Below, one piece after another: positions 14,154 to 23,259 of a stretch of DNA of 31,279 bases. Made by a program: the position numbers and the translations under genes. Source of the DNA: Tissierella praeacuta_A (GTDB taxonomy: Bacteria; Bacillota; Clostridia; Tissierellales; Tissierellaceae). Each line of letters starts with the position of its first letter. Positions within the stretch are counted from its first letter, which is position 1. The DNA is taken from positions 1 through 31,279 of the forward strand of contig NZ_JBEBOY010000038.1 of NCBI RefSeq assembly GCF_040396155.1. The letters run 5' to 3'. Under the pieces are notes generated by a model, which did no database searches, was not told the origin of the DNA, and worked only from the letters and a program-made list of their open reading frames with translations.

Positions 14154-15932
14154 ATGATAATTAATGAGAGATTGAGGAAACTAAGAGATTTAATGAAAGA
14201 TAGGGGTATTACTGCATATGTAGTAAACACAGGAGATCCCCATCAATCAGAGTATTTGGCTGATTACTACAAAAGCAGAGTTTGGATATCAGGATTTACA
14301 GGTTCAGCTGGTACTGCAGTAATTACTCAAGACGAAGCAATTTTATGGACTGATGGAAGATATTTTATTCAAGCAGAGAAAGAATTAGAAGGCTCAGAGT
14401 ATAAATTATTTAAAATGGGGATTATTGGGTTTCCTACTTATGCTGAATGGTTGAGAGATAATCTGAAAGATGGAGATACTCTTGGATTTGATGGAAAAGT
14501 ATTCTCTCAGTCTTTAGTTGAAAATTTAGAGGATGAATTTAAAGAAAAAGATATTAAATTTATTGATGAATATGATTTAGTAGGAGAGATTTGGGAAACT
14601 CGACCTAATCTTCCAAATGGAAAAGTATTTATTCATGAATTAAAATATACAGGCAAGACAGGTAAAGAAAAGGTTGAAGAAATAAGAGATGAAATGAAAA
14701 AGAATAATGCAGACTATTTCCTCATAGGAAGTTTAGATGATATAGCATGGGCATACAATATTAGAGGAAAAGATGTATTAAATAGTCCTGTTGTACTTTC
14801 CTATGGTTTGATTTCAATGGACAAAGCTTATTTATTTGTAGATAAGAAAAAGATAGATGCTGAAGTTGAATCTTTTTTAGATGAAAACGAAATAGAGACT
14901 GCTGAATATAATCAAGTAATTGATTATGTAAAAGGAATAAATAAGGAATTAAGAGTATATTTAGATAAAAATAGAATAAATAGATGGCTTTACAAAGCTA
15001 TACCATCTGAATGTAAAATAATAGATAAAGTGGATATAACAACAAAATTAAAGGGAATGAAAAATCCTACTGAAATAAAGAATCAAAAAAATGCTTATAT
15101 TAAAGACGGAGTCGCATTAGTTAAATTCTTATACTGGTTAGATAAAAGCGTAGGTAATATTACAGTTACTGAGATATCAGCACAGGAAAAATTGTTAGAA
15201 TTCAGACAAGAACAAGAAGGATTTATTGAACCAAGTTTTAATACTATTTCAGCATATAGAGAAAATGCTGCCATGATGCATTATTCGGCTAGTGAAAAAT
15301 CCAATGCTAAGATAGAAAGAAAAGGATTATATCTAGTTGACTCAGGAGGACAATATTTTGATGGAACAACTGATATTACTAGAACTGTAGCTGTAGGTCC
15401 TATAACAGAAGAGGAAAAGAGAGATTTCACTTTAACATTAAAAGGACATATAAATTTAGGAAATGCAAGATTTCTTTATGGTGCTACAGGACATAGCCTT
15501 GATGTATTAGCAAGATATCCATTATGGCAGGAAGGTCTTGACTATAAATGTGGAACAGGACATGGAGTTGGATATTTACTAAATGTACATGAAGGTCCTC
15601 ATAGAATAGCAATAGTTCCAAATGCTGTAGTATTGGAAAAAGGAATGGTTGTAAGTATAGAGCCGGGAGTATATAAAGCAGGAAGTCATGGAATAAGAAT
15701 AGAAAATATAGTTGTAGTAGAAGAAGATATAAAAACTGACTCAGGTCAATTTATGAAATTTGAAACATTATCATTTGTCCCAATAGATTTAGAGGCAGTA
15801 GATGCATCTATGCTGTCTGAAAAAGAAAGAAATTGGTTAAATGAATATCATAAAGAAGTATATAATAAACTTTCACCTTATTTAAATGAGGAAGAAAAAG
15901 CTTGGCTAAAAGAAGAAACTAGAAACATATAA
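14154..15932 (+). CDS. Xaa-Pro aminopeptidase, three-domain form (M24B)
   Basis: 592 residues from the ATG at 14154, chosen over an in-frame upstream start at 14112 because AGGAGGG (14142-14148) fits it. The enzyme removes the N-terminal residue of peptides with proline in second position, in the cytoplasm. Two creatinase-type N-terminal domains (about 1-310) precede the pita-bread catalytic domain. The metal ligands are all present: D in LVDSGGQYFDGTTDITR (about 397 and 408), H in GTGHGVGY (about 468) and two Glu in SIEPGVY (about 502) and RIENIVVVE (about 516). The length is that of the long form typical of eukaryotic APP1 and of many anaerobes, not of E. coli PepP. Its place after a peptide importer suggests peptide use. 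Confidence 0.93.
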   Translation: MIINERLRKLRDLMKDRGITAYVVNTGDPHQSEYLADYYKSRVWISGFTGSAGTAVITQDEAILWTDGRYFIQAEKELEGSEYKLFKMGIIGFPTYAEWLRDNLKDGDTLGFDGKVFSQSLVENLEDEFKEKDIKFIDEYDLVGEIWETRPNLPNGKVFIHELKYTGKTGKEKVEEIRDEMKKNNADYFLIGSLDDIAWAYNIRGKDVLNSPVVLSYGLISMDKAYLFVDKKKIDAEVESFLDENEIETAEYNQVIDYVKGINKELRVYLDKNRINRWLYKAIPSECKIIDKVDITTKLKGMKNPTEIKNQKNAYIKDGVALVKFLYWLDKSVGNITVTEISAQEKLLEFRQEQEGFIEPSFNTISAYRENAAMMHYSASEKSNAKIERKGLYLVDSGGQYFDGTTDITRTVAVGPITEEEKRDFTLTLKGHINLGNARFLYGATGHSLDVLARYPLWQEGLDYKCGTGHGVGYLLNVHEGPHRIAIVPNAVVLEKGMVVSIEPGVYKAGSHGIRIENIVVVEEDIKTDSGQFMKFETLSFVPIDLEAVDASMLSEKERNWLNEYHKEVYNKLSPYLNEEEKAWLKEETRNI

Positions 15933-15935
15933 GTA

Positions 15936-15980
15936 AATAAGTATCATTTTTGGTGCCTGGCACCAAAAATGATACTTATT
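15936..15980. repeat. Perfect 22-bp inverted repeat with a 1-base centre
   Basis: Left arm 15936-15957, centre T 15958, right arm 15959-15980, with every base paired. The core is TGGTGCCTGGCACCA, flanked by TTTTT on the left and AAAAA on the right. That is the reverse of the order in a terminator on either strand, so it is not a normal terminator. It fills most of the 67-base gap between the aminopeptidase and flavodiiron genes. It resembles REP/MITE-like palindromes scattered in some genomes; that is inference. Confidence 0.9.
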
Positions 15981-15999
15981 AATCAGAAGGAGGAATAAA

Positions 16000-17235
16000 A
16001 TGAATGTAACAAAGGTTATTGATGATACATATTTACTTTCAGTAAATGTAGAAAACATATTATTTGAAGGGCTATGGGATATCCCAAATGGAGTTTCATT
16101 AAATTCATATATAATCAAAGGCGAAAAAACTGCAATAGTAGATGGAGTTTGCGGATGGGATGGAGTCCCAGAATCTTTATTTGCTCTTTTAGATGAATTA
16201 AGTATAGATCCTAAGTCAATAGAATATCTCATAATAAACCATATGGAACCAGATCACTCAGGTTGGATTGAGGCTTTCAAAGAAATAAATCCTAATTTTA
16301 AGGTAATTTGCAGTAAGAAATCAGCTGAATTATTAGATGCTTTTTATGGACATACAGAGAATATTACTGTTGTGACTGATAATGATACTTTAGATTTAGG
16401 AAATGGACATACTCTAAAATTTGTAGAAATACCAAATGTTCATTGGCCAGATACAATAGCAACCTTTGATACTTTAACAGGTACTTTATTTTCATGTGAT
16501 GCCTTTGGGTCATTTGGAAATCTAAAGGAAGCTAATTATGATGATATGCTTGATTCACAGGCAATAGATTTTTATGAAAATGAGGCAGTTAGATATTATG
16601 CGAATATAGTGGCATCTTTTTCTATGCCAGTTAAAAAGGCCATTGATAAATGTTCTCCTTTACCTATTAAAATTATAGCACCAGGACATGGAATAGTGTG
16701 GAGAAAAGACCCTAATAAGATTATAGAAGATTATGCTAGATATGCTTCTTATCAAAAAGGGCCTGCAAAAGAAGAAATAACTCTTATATGGGGATCAATG
16801 TATGGAATGACAGAAAAGGCAGTAGATTATATAGTCAAGATATTAGAAGGAGAAGATATAAAAGTTAATATCCATCGAGTTCCAGAAACTTCATGGGGAA
16901 CTGTATTAGCATCTGCTTGGAATTCAACAGGGATAATTCTTGCCATGCCAACATATGAATATAAAATGTTTCCACCAATGGCAGCTGTATTGGAAGAGTT
17001 AGGTAAGAAAAAGATATTTGGCAGAAAGGCATTTAGACTTGGTTCTTATGGATGGTCAGGCGGAGCTCAAAAAGAACTTGATGAAATAATGAATAAATAT
17101 TGTATGAAATGGGATTTTATAGATCCAGTTGAGTTTAAAGGAACTCCAAGAGAAGAAGATTTGCAATTAATCGAAGAGAGAGTCAAAGATTTAGTAAAAG
17201 AAGTAAAAAAAGCAGTAAATAGTGTAAATGAATAA
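16000..17235 (+). CDS. fprA: Flavodiiron protein (A-type flavoprotein, FprA family)
   Basis: 411 residues, the two-domain form. The N-terminal metallo-beta-lactamase-like domain has the diiron ligands H-x-E-x-D-H in NHMEPDHSGW (about 80-89), His in VHWPDTIATFD (about 147), Asp in FSCDAFGSFG (about 166) and His in APGHGIVWR (about 228). The C-terminal flavodoxin domain starts near 262 with the FMN loop WGSMYGMTEKAVDYI. Such proteins reduce oxygen to water, or nitric oxide to nitrous oxide, with electrons from rubredoxin or a flavoprotein, and protect anaerobes. No rubredoxin is fused or adjacent. AGAAGGAGG precedes the ATG. It may be read from the aminopeptidase transcript, as I see no separate promoter in the gap. 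Confidence 0.94.
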   Translation: MNVTKVIDDTYLLSVNVENILFEGLWDIPNGVSLNSYIIKGEKTAIVDGVCGWDGVPESLFALLDELSIDPKSIEYLIINHMEPDHSGWIEAFKEINPNFKVICSKKSAELLDAFYGHTENITVVTDNDTLDLGNGHTLKFVEIPNVHWPDTIATFDTLTGTLFSCDAFGSFGNLKEANYDDMLDSQAIDFYENEAVRYYANIVASFSMPVKKAIDKCSPLPIKIIAPGHGIVWRKDPNKIIEDYARYASYQKGPAKEEITLIWGSMYGMTEKAVDYIVKILEGEDIKVNIHRVPETSWGTVLASAWNSTGIILAMPTYEYKMFPPMAAVLEELGKKKIFGRKAFRLGSYGWSGGAQKELDEIMNKYCMKWDFIDPVEFKGTPREEDLQLIEERVKDLVKEVKKAVNSVNE

Positions 17236-17240
17236 TAAAT

Positions 17241-17276
17241 AAAATGCGATACTAATATTGGTATCGCATTTTATTT
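17241..17276 (+). terminator. Terminator after the flavodiiron gene
   Basis: AAAATGCGATAC (17241-17252) pairs perfectly with GTATCGCATTTT (17261-17272) around an 8-base loop. The T-rich end is inside the stem and followed by ATTTAT. Confidence 0.8.
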
Positions 17277-17314
17277 ATAAAAAATATGATTTAACAACTA
17301 AAAATCAATAAGTT

Positions 17315-17323
17315 TGCTATAAT
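17315..17323 (+). promoter_or_regulatory. Extended -10 promoter for uvrC
   Basis: TGC directly before a perfect TATAAT (17318-17323) forms an extended -10. The best upstream hexamer, TTAACA (17291-17296), is 21 bases away, so -35 contact is doubtful. It leaves a leader of roughly 80 bases before uvrC. Confidence 0.5.
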
Positions 17324-17408
17324 AGAAATAAGGTTCTACTAATAATAACTAGGCTAAAAAACTAGAGAAAATTAAATTTAAAATTGCATAAATTTAAAGG
17401 GTGATAAA

Positions 17409-19283
17409 ATGTTCAATATAGAAGAAGAGTTAAAAAAATTACCTGATAAACCAGGTGTTTATATAATGAAAGATAAAAATGATGAGATAATTTACGTTGG
17501 TAAAGCCATATCCCTTAGAAAAAGGGTGAGACAGTATTTTCAGTCTGGAAAAAACAATCCACCCAAAGTTAATGCTATGGTTAAGCATATCTCTGAATTT
17601 GAATATATAATAGTTGATAATGAAATAGAGGCTTTAATACTTGAAGCAAATTTAATAAAGAAGCATAAGCCTAAGTATAATATCTTATTAAGAGATGATA
17701 AACAATATCCTTATATCAAAGTAACAGTTAATGAGAAGTATCCTAGGGTGATGAAAACTAGACAGGTTTTGAAGGATGGAGCCAAATATTTTGGACCTTA
17801 TCCCAGTGTATATGCAGTAAATGATGCCATAGAGATTATTCGAAATATATATCCCCTTAGAACATGTAATAGAAATCTAGATAAAGATATAGGAAAATCG
17901 AGACCTTGTTTAAATTTTTATATAGACAGATGCTTAGGACCATGTCAAGGCAATGCAGACGAAAATCAATATATGGATATGATTAATGAAATACTTTTAT
18001 TTTTAAATGGAAGAGAAGATAAATTAGTATCTATAATAGAAAACAGAATGAAAGAAGCAGCTCAAAGATTGGATTTTGAATTAGCGGCAAAATGTAGAGA
18101 TCAGATAAATTCTTTAAATTTACTTCATGAAAAGCAAAAGATAGTATCTACTACAAATGTAATAGATCAAGATATAATTGGAATGGCAAGAGGAATTGAA
18201 GAAGTATGTGTTCAGATATTTTTCATTAGAGATGGAAAAATAGTTGGTAGAGAACATTTTATATTAGATGATATTTTTGAGGAAGATAGAAAGGAAATAC
18301 TTAGTTCATTTATTAAACAATTTTATATAGGGGCATCCTATGTACCAAAAGAGATAATAATTGAAGACGAAGTCCCGGATATGGAAACTATAACTAATTG
18401 GCTAAGCGAAAAGAAAGGTACTAAGGTAAATATTCTAGTGCCAAAACGTGGAGATAAAGTGGACTTAATTGAAATGGTAAGAAAAAATGCATTAGATATG
18501 TTAAATCAATATGGAGATAGATTTTTGAAAAAGGCTAGAGAAAATCAAAAGTCTTTAGAAGAATTAAAGGATATTCTAGGCTTTTCTAATGAATTAAATA
18601 GAATAGAAGCATTTGATATATCTAATATTAGTGGAGTAGAATCAGTTGGATCTATGGTAGTCTTTGAAAAAGGTGAGGCTAAGAAATCAGATTATAGAAG
18701 ATTTAGAATTAGAAGTATAATAGGTCCAGACGATTATGGCAGTATGGAAGAAATATTGTTGAGACGATTTACTAGAGGTATAGAAGAAAGAAAGCTTTTA
18801 AAGGAAAATAAAATAGAGGTAAAAGGTTTTTCTATTTTTCCGGATTTAATAATGATGGACGGCGGTAAGGGGCAAGTCAATGTTGCAATTAGAGTATTAA
18901 AAGAATTAAATATAGATATTCCTGTATGTGGACTTGTAAAAGATGATTTTCATAAAACTAGAGGAATAATATATAATAATAAGGAGATAAGTTTGGCAGA
19001 GGATTCTAAAGGTTTTAGATTGATATATAGAATTCAAGAGGAAGCCCATAGATTTGCTATATCTTATCATAGATCTTTAAGGAGTAAAAAAATGTTTAAA
19101 TCTGAGTTAGATGATATTAAGGGGATAGGGGAAAAAAGAAAGGTAGAATTATTAAAACATTTTCAAAGCATTGATAAGATAAAAAATGCAACAATAGAAG
19201 AACTATTAGAAGTAAAGGGTATGAATAAATTAGCTGCAAATGAATTATACAATCATTTTAATAAAAATAAAGGGGGGCATTAA
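17409..19283 (+). CDS. uvrC: UvrABC excinuclease subunit C
   Basis: 624 residues, normal length. UvrC makes both cuts around a DNA lesion held by UvrB. The GIY-YIG nuclease domain covers about residues 12-95 (PGVYIMKDK, IIYVGKAISLRKRV). A four-Cys cluster at about 155-182 includes RPCLNFYIDRCLGPC; in the family it binds an iron-sulfur cluster. The UvrB-binding UVR motif lies near 200-235. The C-terminal endonuclease domain includes FDISNISGVESVGSMVVFE and the catalytic-site MMDGGKGQVNVA. Two helix-hairpin-helix motifs end the protein (GIGEKRKVELLKHF, VKGMNKLAANELY). GGGTG precedes the ATG. The TAA stop is followed with no gap by the TTG start of a PspC gene. Confidence 0.96.
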   Translation: MFNIEEELKKLPDKPGVYIMKDKNDEIIYVGKAISLRKRVRQYFQSGKNNPPKVNAMVKHISEFEYIIVDNEIEALILEANLIKKHKPKYNILLRDDKQYPYIKVTVNEKYPRVMKTRQVLKDGAKYFGPYPSVYAVNDAIEIIRNIYPLRTCNRNLDKDIGKSRPCLNFYIDRCLGPCQGNADENQYMDMINEILLFLNGREDKLVSIIENRMKEAAQRLDFELAAKCRDQINSLNLLHEKQKIVSTTNVIDQDIIGMARGIEEVCVQIFFIRDGKIVGREHFILDDIFEEDRKEILSSFIKQFYIGASYVPKEIIIEDEVPDMETITNWLSEKKGTKVNILVPKRGDKVDLIEMVRKNALDMLNQYGDRFLKKARENQKSLEELKDILGFSNELNRIEAFDISNISGVESVGSMVVFEKGEAKKSDYRRFRIRSIIGPDDYGSMEEILLRRFTRGIEERKLLKENKIEVKGFSIFPDLIMMDGGKGQVNVAIRVLKELNIDIPVCGLVKDDFHKTRGIIYNNKEISLAEDSKGFRLIYRIQEEAHRFAISYHRSLRSKKMFKSELDDIKGIGEKRKVELLKHFQSIDKIKNATIEELLEVKGMNKLAANELYNHFNKNKGGH

Positions 19284-19472
19284 TTGAAAAAATTATATTT
19301 ATCAAGTACGGATAAGAAAATAGCTGGAGTATGTGGAGGTATTGCGGAATATTTTGAAATTGATTCCACCATAGTGAGACTAGGATGGATAGTTTTATCA
19401 TTTTTTCCACCTTTTCCTGGAATATTAGCATATATATTAGCTTGGATAATTATTCCTAAAACAGATTTCTAG
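19284..19472 (+). CDS. Small PspC-domain membrane protein
   Basis: 62 residues, which is one bare PspC domain. The pattern KKLYLSSTDKKIAGVCGGIA, then EYFEIDSTIVRLGW, then one long hydrophobic helix and WIIIPK at the end is diagnostic. PspC proteins respond to envelope stress in some bacteria; what a lone domain does in Clostridia is unclear. The start is TTG at 19284, directly after the uvrC stop, with AGGGGGG inside the end of uvrC as ribosome binding site, so its synthesis should depend on uvrC translation. A link to DNA repair is not implied. No terminator is evident in the 215 bases that follow. Confidence 0.85.
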   Translation: MKKLYLSSTDKKIAGVCGGIAEYFEIDSTIVRLGWIVLSFFPPFPGILAYILAWIIIPKTDF

Positions 19473-19623
19473 GAAATTGGCTATATAGGACTTAAAAATT
19501 TCATATAAGAGAATATTGCAAATAGTCTATCTTTAAAAAATGGGTCTTTCAGAGATTGACTTTCGTTACAATATTTCATATACTTAAGTAGGAGCAGAAT
19601 GTCATGAAGTACTAATATGTCAA

Positions 19624-19650
19624 TTGACAAAATGTTAAATTTTTTACAAT
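19624..19650 (+). promoter_or_regulatory. Candidate promoter and Rex-type operator of the pyruvate oxidoreductase gene
   Basis: TTGACA at 19624-19629 and TACAAT at 19645-19650 can serve as -35 and -10, although the 15-base spacer is short. Overlapping them, 19632-19649 reads ATGTTAAATTTTTTACAA. It matches the Rex consensus TTGTTAANNNNTTAACAA at 12 of 14 fixed positions. Rex is the NADH/NAD+-sensing repressor of fermentation genes in Firmicutes. The upstream part of the gap (19473-19620) holds no other feature I can support. Confidence 0.5.
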
Positions 19651-19687
19651 CAATGTTAAGTTTTATAATAAAAAAGGAGGTCTATAT

Positions 19688-22600
19688 ATGGCAAAATTAA
19701 TGAAAACCATGGATGGAAATACTGCCGCTGCTCATGTTGCATATGCTTTTACTGATGTAGCTGCAATCTATCCTATTACACCATCATCAACAATGGCGGA
19801 ATTAGTAGATGAATGGTCTGCTAATGACAGAAAAAATATATTCGGACAGGAAGTACTAGTTACAGAAATGCAATCTGAAGCGGGAGCAGCAGGAGCGGTA
19901 CACGGTTCCTTATCAGCAGGAGCATTAACTACTACTTTTACGGCTTCACAAGGATTATTACTTATGATTCCAAATATGTACAAAATGGCAGGAGAACTGT
20001 TACCAGCAGTATTCCACGTTTCAGCTAGAGCTTTAGCAGGACATGCACTTAGTATATTTGGAGATCACCAAGATGTTATGGCAACTAGACAAACAGGGTT
20101 TGCATTACTTGCATCAGGTTCAGTTCAAGAAACAATGGACTTAGCAGGAGTTGCTCATCTTTCAGCTATAAAAGGCAGAGTTCCTTTCCTACATTTCTTT
20201 GACGGATTTAGAACATCTCACGAGATACAAAAAATTGAAGTAATGGACTATGCAGATTTAGAGAAACTAGTTGATCATGATGCACTTAATGAATTTAGAC
20301 AAAGAGCATTAAATCCAGAAAAACCTTATACAAAAGGTACTGCACAAAATCCAGATATTTATTTCCAAGCTGTAGAAGCTGCTAATCCATACTATGACAA
20401 GGTAGTAGATATAGTAGTAGAATATATGAATGAAATAAATAAAATAACAGGAAGAAACTATAAACCTTTCAACTATTATGGAGATCCAGAAGCTGAAAGA
20501 ATAATAGTTGCTATGGGTTCAGTTACTGAAACTATAGAAGAAACTATAGATTACTTAATGGCAAAAGGTGAAAAAGTAGGGGTTATTAAAGTTCATCTAT
20601 ATAGACCTTTTGAACCAAAATATTTCTTTGATGTATTACCAAAAACAGTGAAGAAAATAGCTGTATTAGATAGAACTAAGGAAAAAGGTGCTATTGCTGA
20701 ACCTTTACACTTAGATATTAAGAACATATTCTATGATGCAGATATGAGACCAGTTATAGTTGGAGGAAGATACGGACTTGGTTCAAAGGATACTACTCCT
20801 TCACAAATATTAACTGTATATGAAAACTTAAAGGCTGATAAGCCAAAAGATAGATTTACTATTGGTATAGAAGATGATGTAACTAATTTATCATTAGATG
20901 TTAATGAAATTATAAAAACTGAACCAGAAGGAACAATTAGATGTAAATTCTGGGGATTCGGTTCTGATGGAACAGTTGGAGCTAATAAATCTGCTATAAA
21001 GATTATTGGTGACGATACTGATATGTATGCTCAAGGATATTTTGCATATGACAGTAAGAAATCAGGTGGAGTTACTATATCTCACTTAAGATTTGGACAT
21101 AAGCCAATTAAATCAACTTATTTAATTACAGATGCAGACTTTGTTTCATGTTCAAAACAATCATATGTACATCAATATGATATACTTAAAGGATTAAAAG
21201 ACGGAGGAATTTTCCTTCTAAACTGTACTTGGAGTCCAGAAGAATTAGATAAACATCTACCAGCAGAAATGAAGAAATATATTGCAGAACATAATATTAA
21301 TTTCTATACAATAGACGCTACTAAGATAGCTGTAGAAATAGGTTTAGGCGGAAGAACTAATATGATAATGCAATCAGCATTCTTTAAATTATCAGAAGTT
21401 CTACCAATAGATGAAGCAATTGAACACTTGAAGAAATCCATAGTTTCTGATTATGGTACTAAGGGTGATGAAATTGTTAAGATGAATTATGAAGCAGTAG
21501 AAAAAGGTATTGGTGCATTAGTTAAGATAGACGTTCCAGCAACTTGGAAAAATGCAGAAGCTGAAAAAGCAGCAACTAAAGAAGTACCAGAATTCATTGA
21601 AAAAGTATTAACTCCAATGAATAGACAAGAAGGAGATAATTTACCTGTAAGTACTTTTGTTGGCAGGGAAGACGGTTCATTCCCACATGGAACATCAGCA
21701 TATGAAAAACGTGGTATAGCAGTAGATGTACCAAAATGGATTAAAGAAAATTGTATTCAATGTAACCAATGTTCATTTGTTTGCCCTCATGCAGTTATTA
21801 GACCAATTCTAGTAGACGGAGAAGAAAAAGCAAATGCACCTGAAACATTTGAAACATTAAAAGCTACAGGAAAAGGATTAGAAGATTTAGGATTCCGTAT
21901 GCAAATCAGTCCATTAGATTGTACAGGATGCGGAAACTGTGCTGACGTATGTCCAGCTAAAGAAAAAGCTTTAGTTATGACTCCATTTGAAGAAGAATAT
22001 GAAGTTGAAGCTAATAACTGGGAATATGCTATGACAGTTAAAGCTAAAACTGATGTAATGGATGCATATAGCGTTAAAGGTTCTCAATTCCAAGAACCAC
22101 ATCTTCAATTCTCAGGAGCATGTGCTGGATGTGGAGAAACTCCATATGTAAAATTAATCACTCAATTATTTGGAGATAGAATGATGATAGCTAATGCTAC
22201 AGGTTGTTCATCAATCTGGGGAGGTTCTGCACCATCTATGCCATATTGTAAAGGTCAAGACGGCAGAGGACCATCATGGGCAAATTCATTATTCGAAGAT
22301 AATGCTGAATATGGCTATGGTATGGCAGTAGCTGTTAGACAAATGAGAGATAAACTTGAAGTATTAATGAAAGAATTCATTGAATTAAATATAGACGAAG
22401 AATTAAATGGCTACTTTAATGCTTGGATAGAAGGTAAGAAAGATGCCAAAGCTTCAAAGGCAGCTACAGGAATGATCTTACCAAGATTAAATAAAGAAGT
22501 AGCTAATGCAAGAGGAAAAGAAATTCTTGCTGAAATCGAAGAACTTAAAGATTATCTAATTAAGAGATCAATGTGGATATTCGGTGGAGACGGTTGGGCT

Positions 22601-23209
22601 TATGATATAGGATTTGGAGGACTTGACCATGTTCTAGCTTCAGGAGCAGATGTAAATATACTTGTATTAGATACTGAAGTGTATTCAAATACTGGTGGCC
22701 AATCATCTAAGGCAACACCAACTGCAGCAGTTGCTAAGTTCGCAGCTTCTGGTAAGAGAGTAACTAAGAAAAACTTAGGTCTAATGATGACTTCATACGG
22801 ATATGTTTATGTAGCTCAAGTAGCTCTTGGTGCTAATATGAATCAACTTATTAAGGCGCTTAAAGAAGCAGAATCCTATGATGGACCATCTATAGTTATT
22901 GGTTATGCACCATGTATCAACCATGGTATTAGAGTTGGAATGGGTAAAACAATTAAGCAAGAAAAGAAAGCTGTAGATACAGGATACTGGCATCTATTTA
23001 GATTTGACCCAAGACTTAAGGAAGAAGGAAAGAACCCATTTGTTCTTGATTCCAAAGAGCCAACAGAACCATTTATGGACTTTATCAATTCTGAGGTTAG
23101 ATATACTTCATTAAGAAGAACATTCCCAGAAGTAGCAGATGAATTATTTAAAGCAGCTGAAGAAGATGCTAAGGCAAGATATGAACAATATAAGAAATTA
23201 GCAGAATAA
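19688..23209 (+). CDS. nifJ: Pyruvate:ferredoxin (flavodoxin) oxidoreductase, single-chain
   Basis: 1173 residues, the usual length of the homodimeric enzyme. It oxidises pyruvate with coenzyme A to acetyl-CoA and CO2 and reduces ferredoxin, the central step of clostridial fermentation. The N-terminal pyruvate/TPP domain begins with MDGNTAAAHVAYAFTDVA and YPITPSSTMAE. Two ferredoxin-type clusters stand at about 687-698 (CIQCNQCSFVCP) and 744-755 (CTGCGNCADVCP). A further cluster is marked by CAGCGETPY near 812 and by later Cys. The TPP/Mg motif is GDGWAYDIGFGGLDHV at about 969, followed by EVYSNTGGQSSKATP. AAAGGAGG precedes the ATG. The gene has its own promoter region and terminator. Nothing is missing. 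Confidence 0.97.
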   Translation: MAKLMKTMDGNTAAAHVAYAFTDVAAIYPITPSSTMAELVDEWSANDRKNIFGQEVLVTEMQSEAGAAGAVHGSLSAGALTTTFTASQGLLLMIPNMYKMAGELLPAVFHVSARALAGHALSIFGDHQDVMATRQTGFALLASGSVQETMDLAGVAHLSAIKGRVPFLHFFDGFRTSHEIQKIEVMDYADLEKLVDHDALNEFRQRALNPEKPYTKGTAQNPDIYFQAVEAANPYYDKVVDIVVEYMNEINKITGRNYKPFNYYGDPEAERIIVAMGSVTETIEETIDYLMAKGEKVGVIKVHLYRPFEPKYFFDVLPKTVKKIAVLDRTKEKGAIAEPLHLDIKNIFYDADMRPVIVGGRYGLGSKDTTPSQILTVYENLKADKPKDRFTIGIEDDVTNLSLDVNEIIKTEPEGTIRCKFWGFGSDGTVGANKSAIKIIGDDTDMYAQGYFAYDSKKSGGVTISHLRFGHKPIKSTYLITDADFVSCSKQSYVHQYDILKGLKDGGIFLLNCTWSPEELDKHLPAEMKKYIAEHNINFYTIDATKIAVEIGLGGRTNMIMQSAFFKLSEVLPIDEAIEHLKKSIVSDYGTKGDEIVKMNYEAVEKGIGALVKIDVPATWKNAEAEKAATKEVPEFIEKVLTPMNRQEGDNLPVSTFVGREDGSFPHGTSAYEKRGIAVDVPKWIKENCIQCNQCSFVCPHAVIRPILVDGEEKANAPETFETLKATGKGLEDLGFRMQISPLDCTGCGNCADVCPAKEKALVMTPFEEEYEVEANNWEYAMTVKAKTDVMDAYSVKGSQFQEPHLQFSGACAGCGETPYVKLITQLFGDRMMIANATGCSSIWGGSAPSMPYCKGQDGRGPSWANSLFEDNAEYGYGMAVAVRQMRDKLEVLMKEFIELNIDEELNGYFNAWIEGKKDAKASKAATGMILPRLNKEVANARGKEILAEIEELKDYLIKRSMWIFGGDGWAYDIGFGGLDHVLASGADVNILVLDTEVYSNTGGQSSKATPTAAVAKFAASGKRVTKKNLGLMMTSYGYVYVAQVALGANMNQLIKALKEAESYDGPSIVIGYAPCINHGIRVGMGKTIKQEKKAVDTGYWHLFRFDPRLKEEGKNPFVLDSKEPTEPFMDFINSEVRYTSLRRTFPEVADELFKAAEEDAKARYEQYKKLAE

Positions 23210-23219
23210 TAATATAAAA

Positions 23220-23253
23220 CAAAAAGGTTATGGTGACGACCATAACCTTTTTT
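23220..23253. terminator. Bidirectional terminator between the convergent nifJ and araC-type genes
   Basis: AAAAAGGTTATGG (23221-23233) pairs with CCATAACCTTTTT (23240-23252) around TGACGA. The T-run is on both strands, and it lies between the stops of two genes that face each other. Confidence 0.9.
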
Positions 23254-23259
23254 ATATCC

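Noticed and set aside
15936..15980. Reading the 22-bp palindrome as a terminator
   Set aside because: No T-run follows on either strand; the T-run precedes and the A-run follows the core, so it would not end transcription by the usual mechanism.
19473..19620. A riboswitch or small RNA upstream of the pyruvate oxidoreductase gene
   Set aside because: Only weak, unrelated inverted repeats such as TACTTAAGTA are present, with no stable fold and no known motif.
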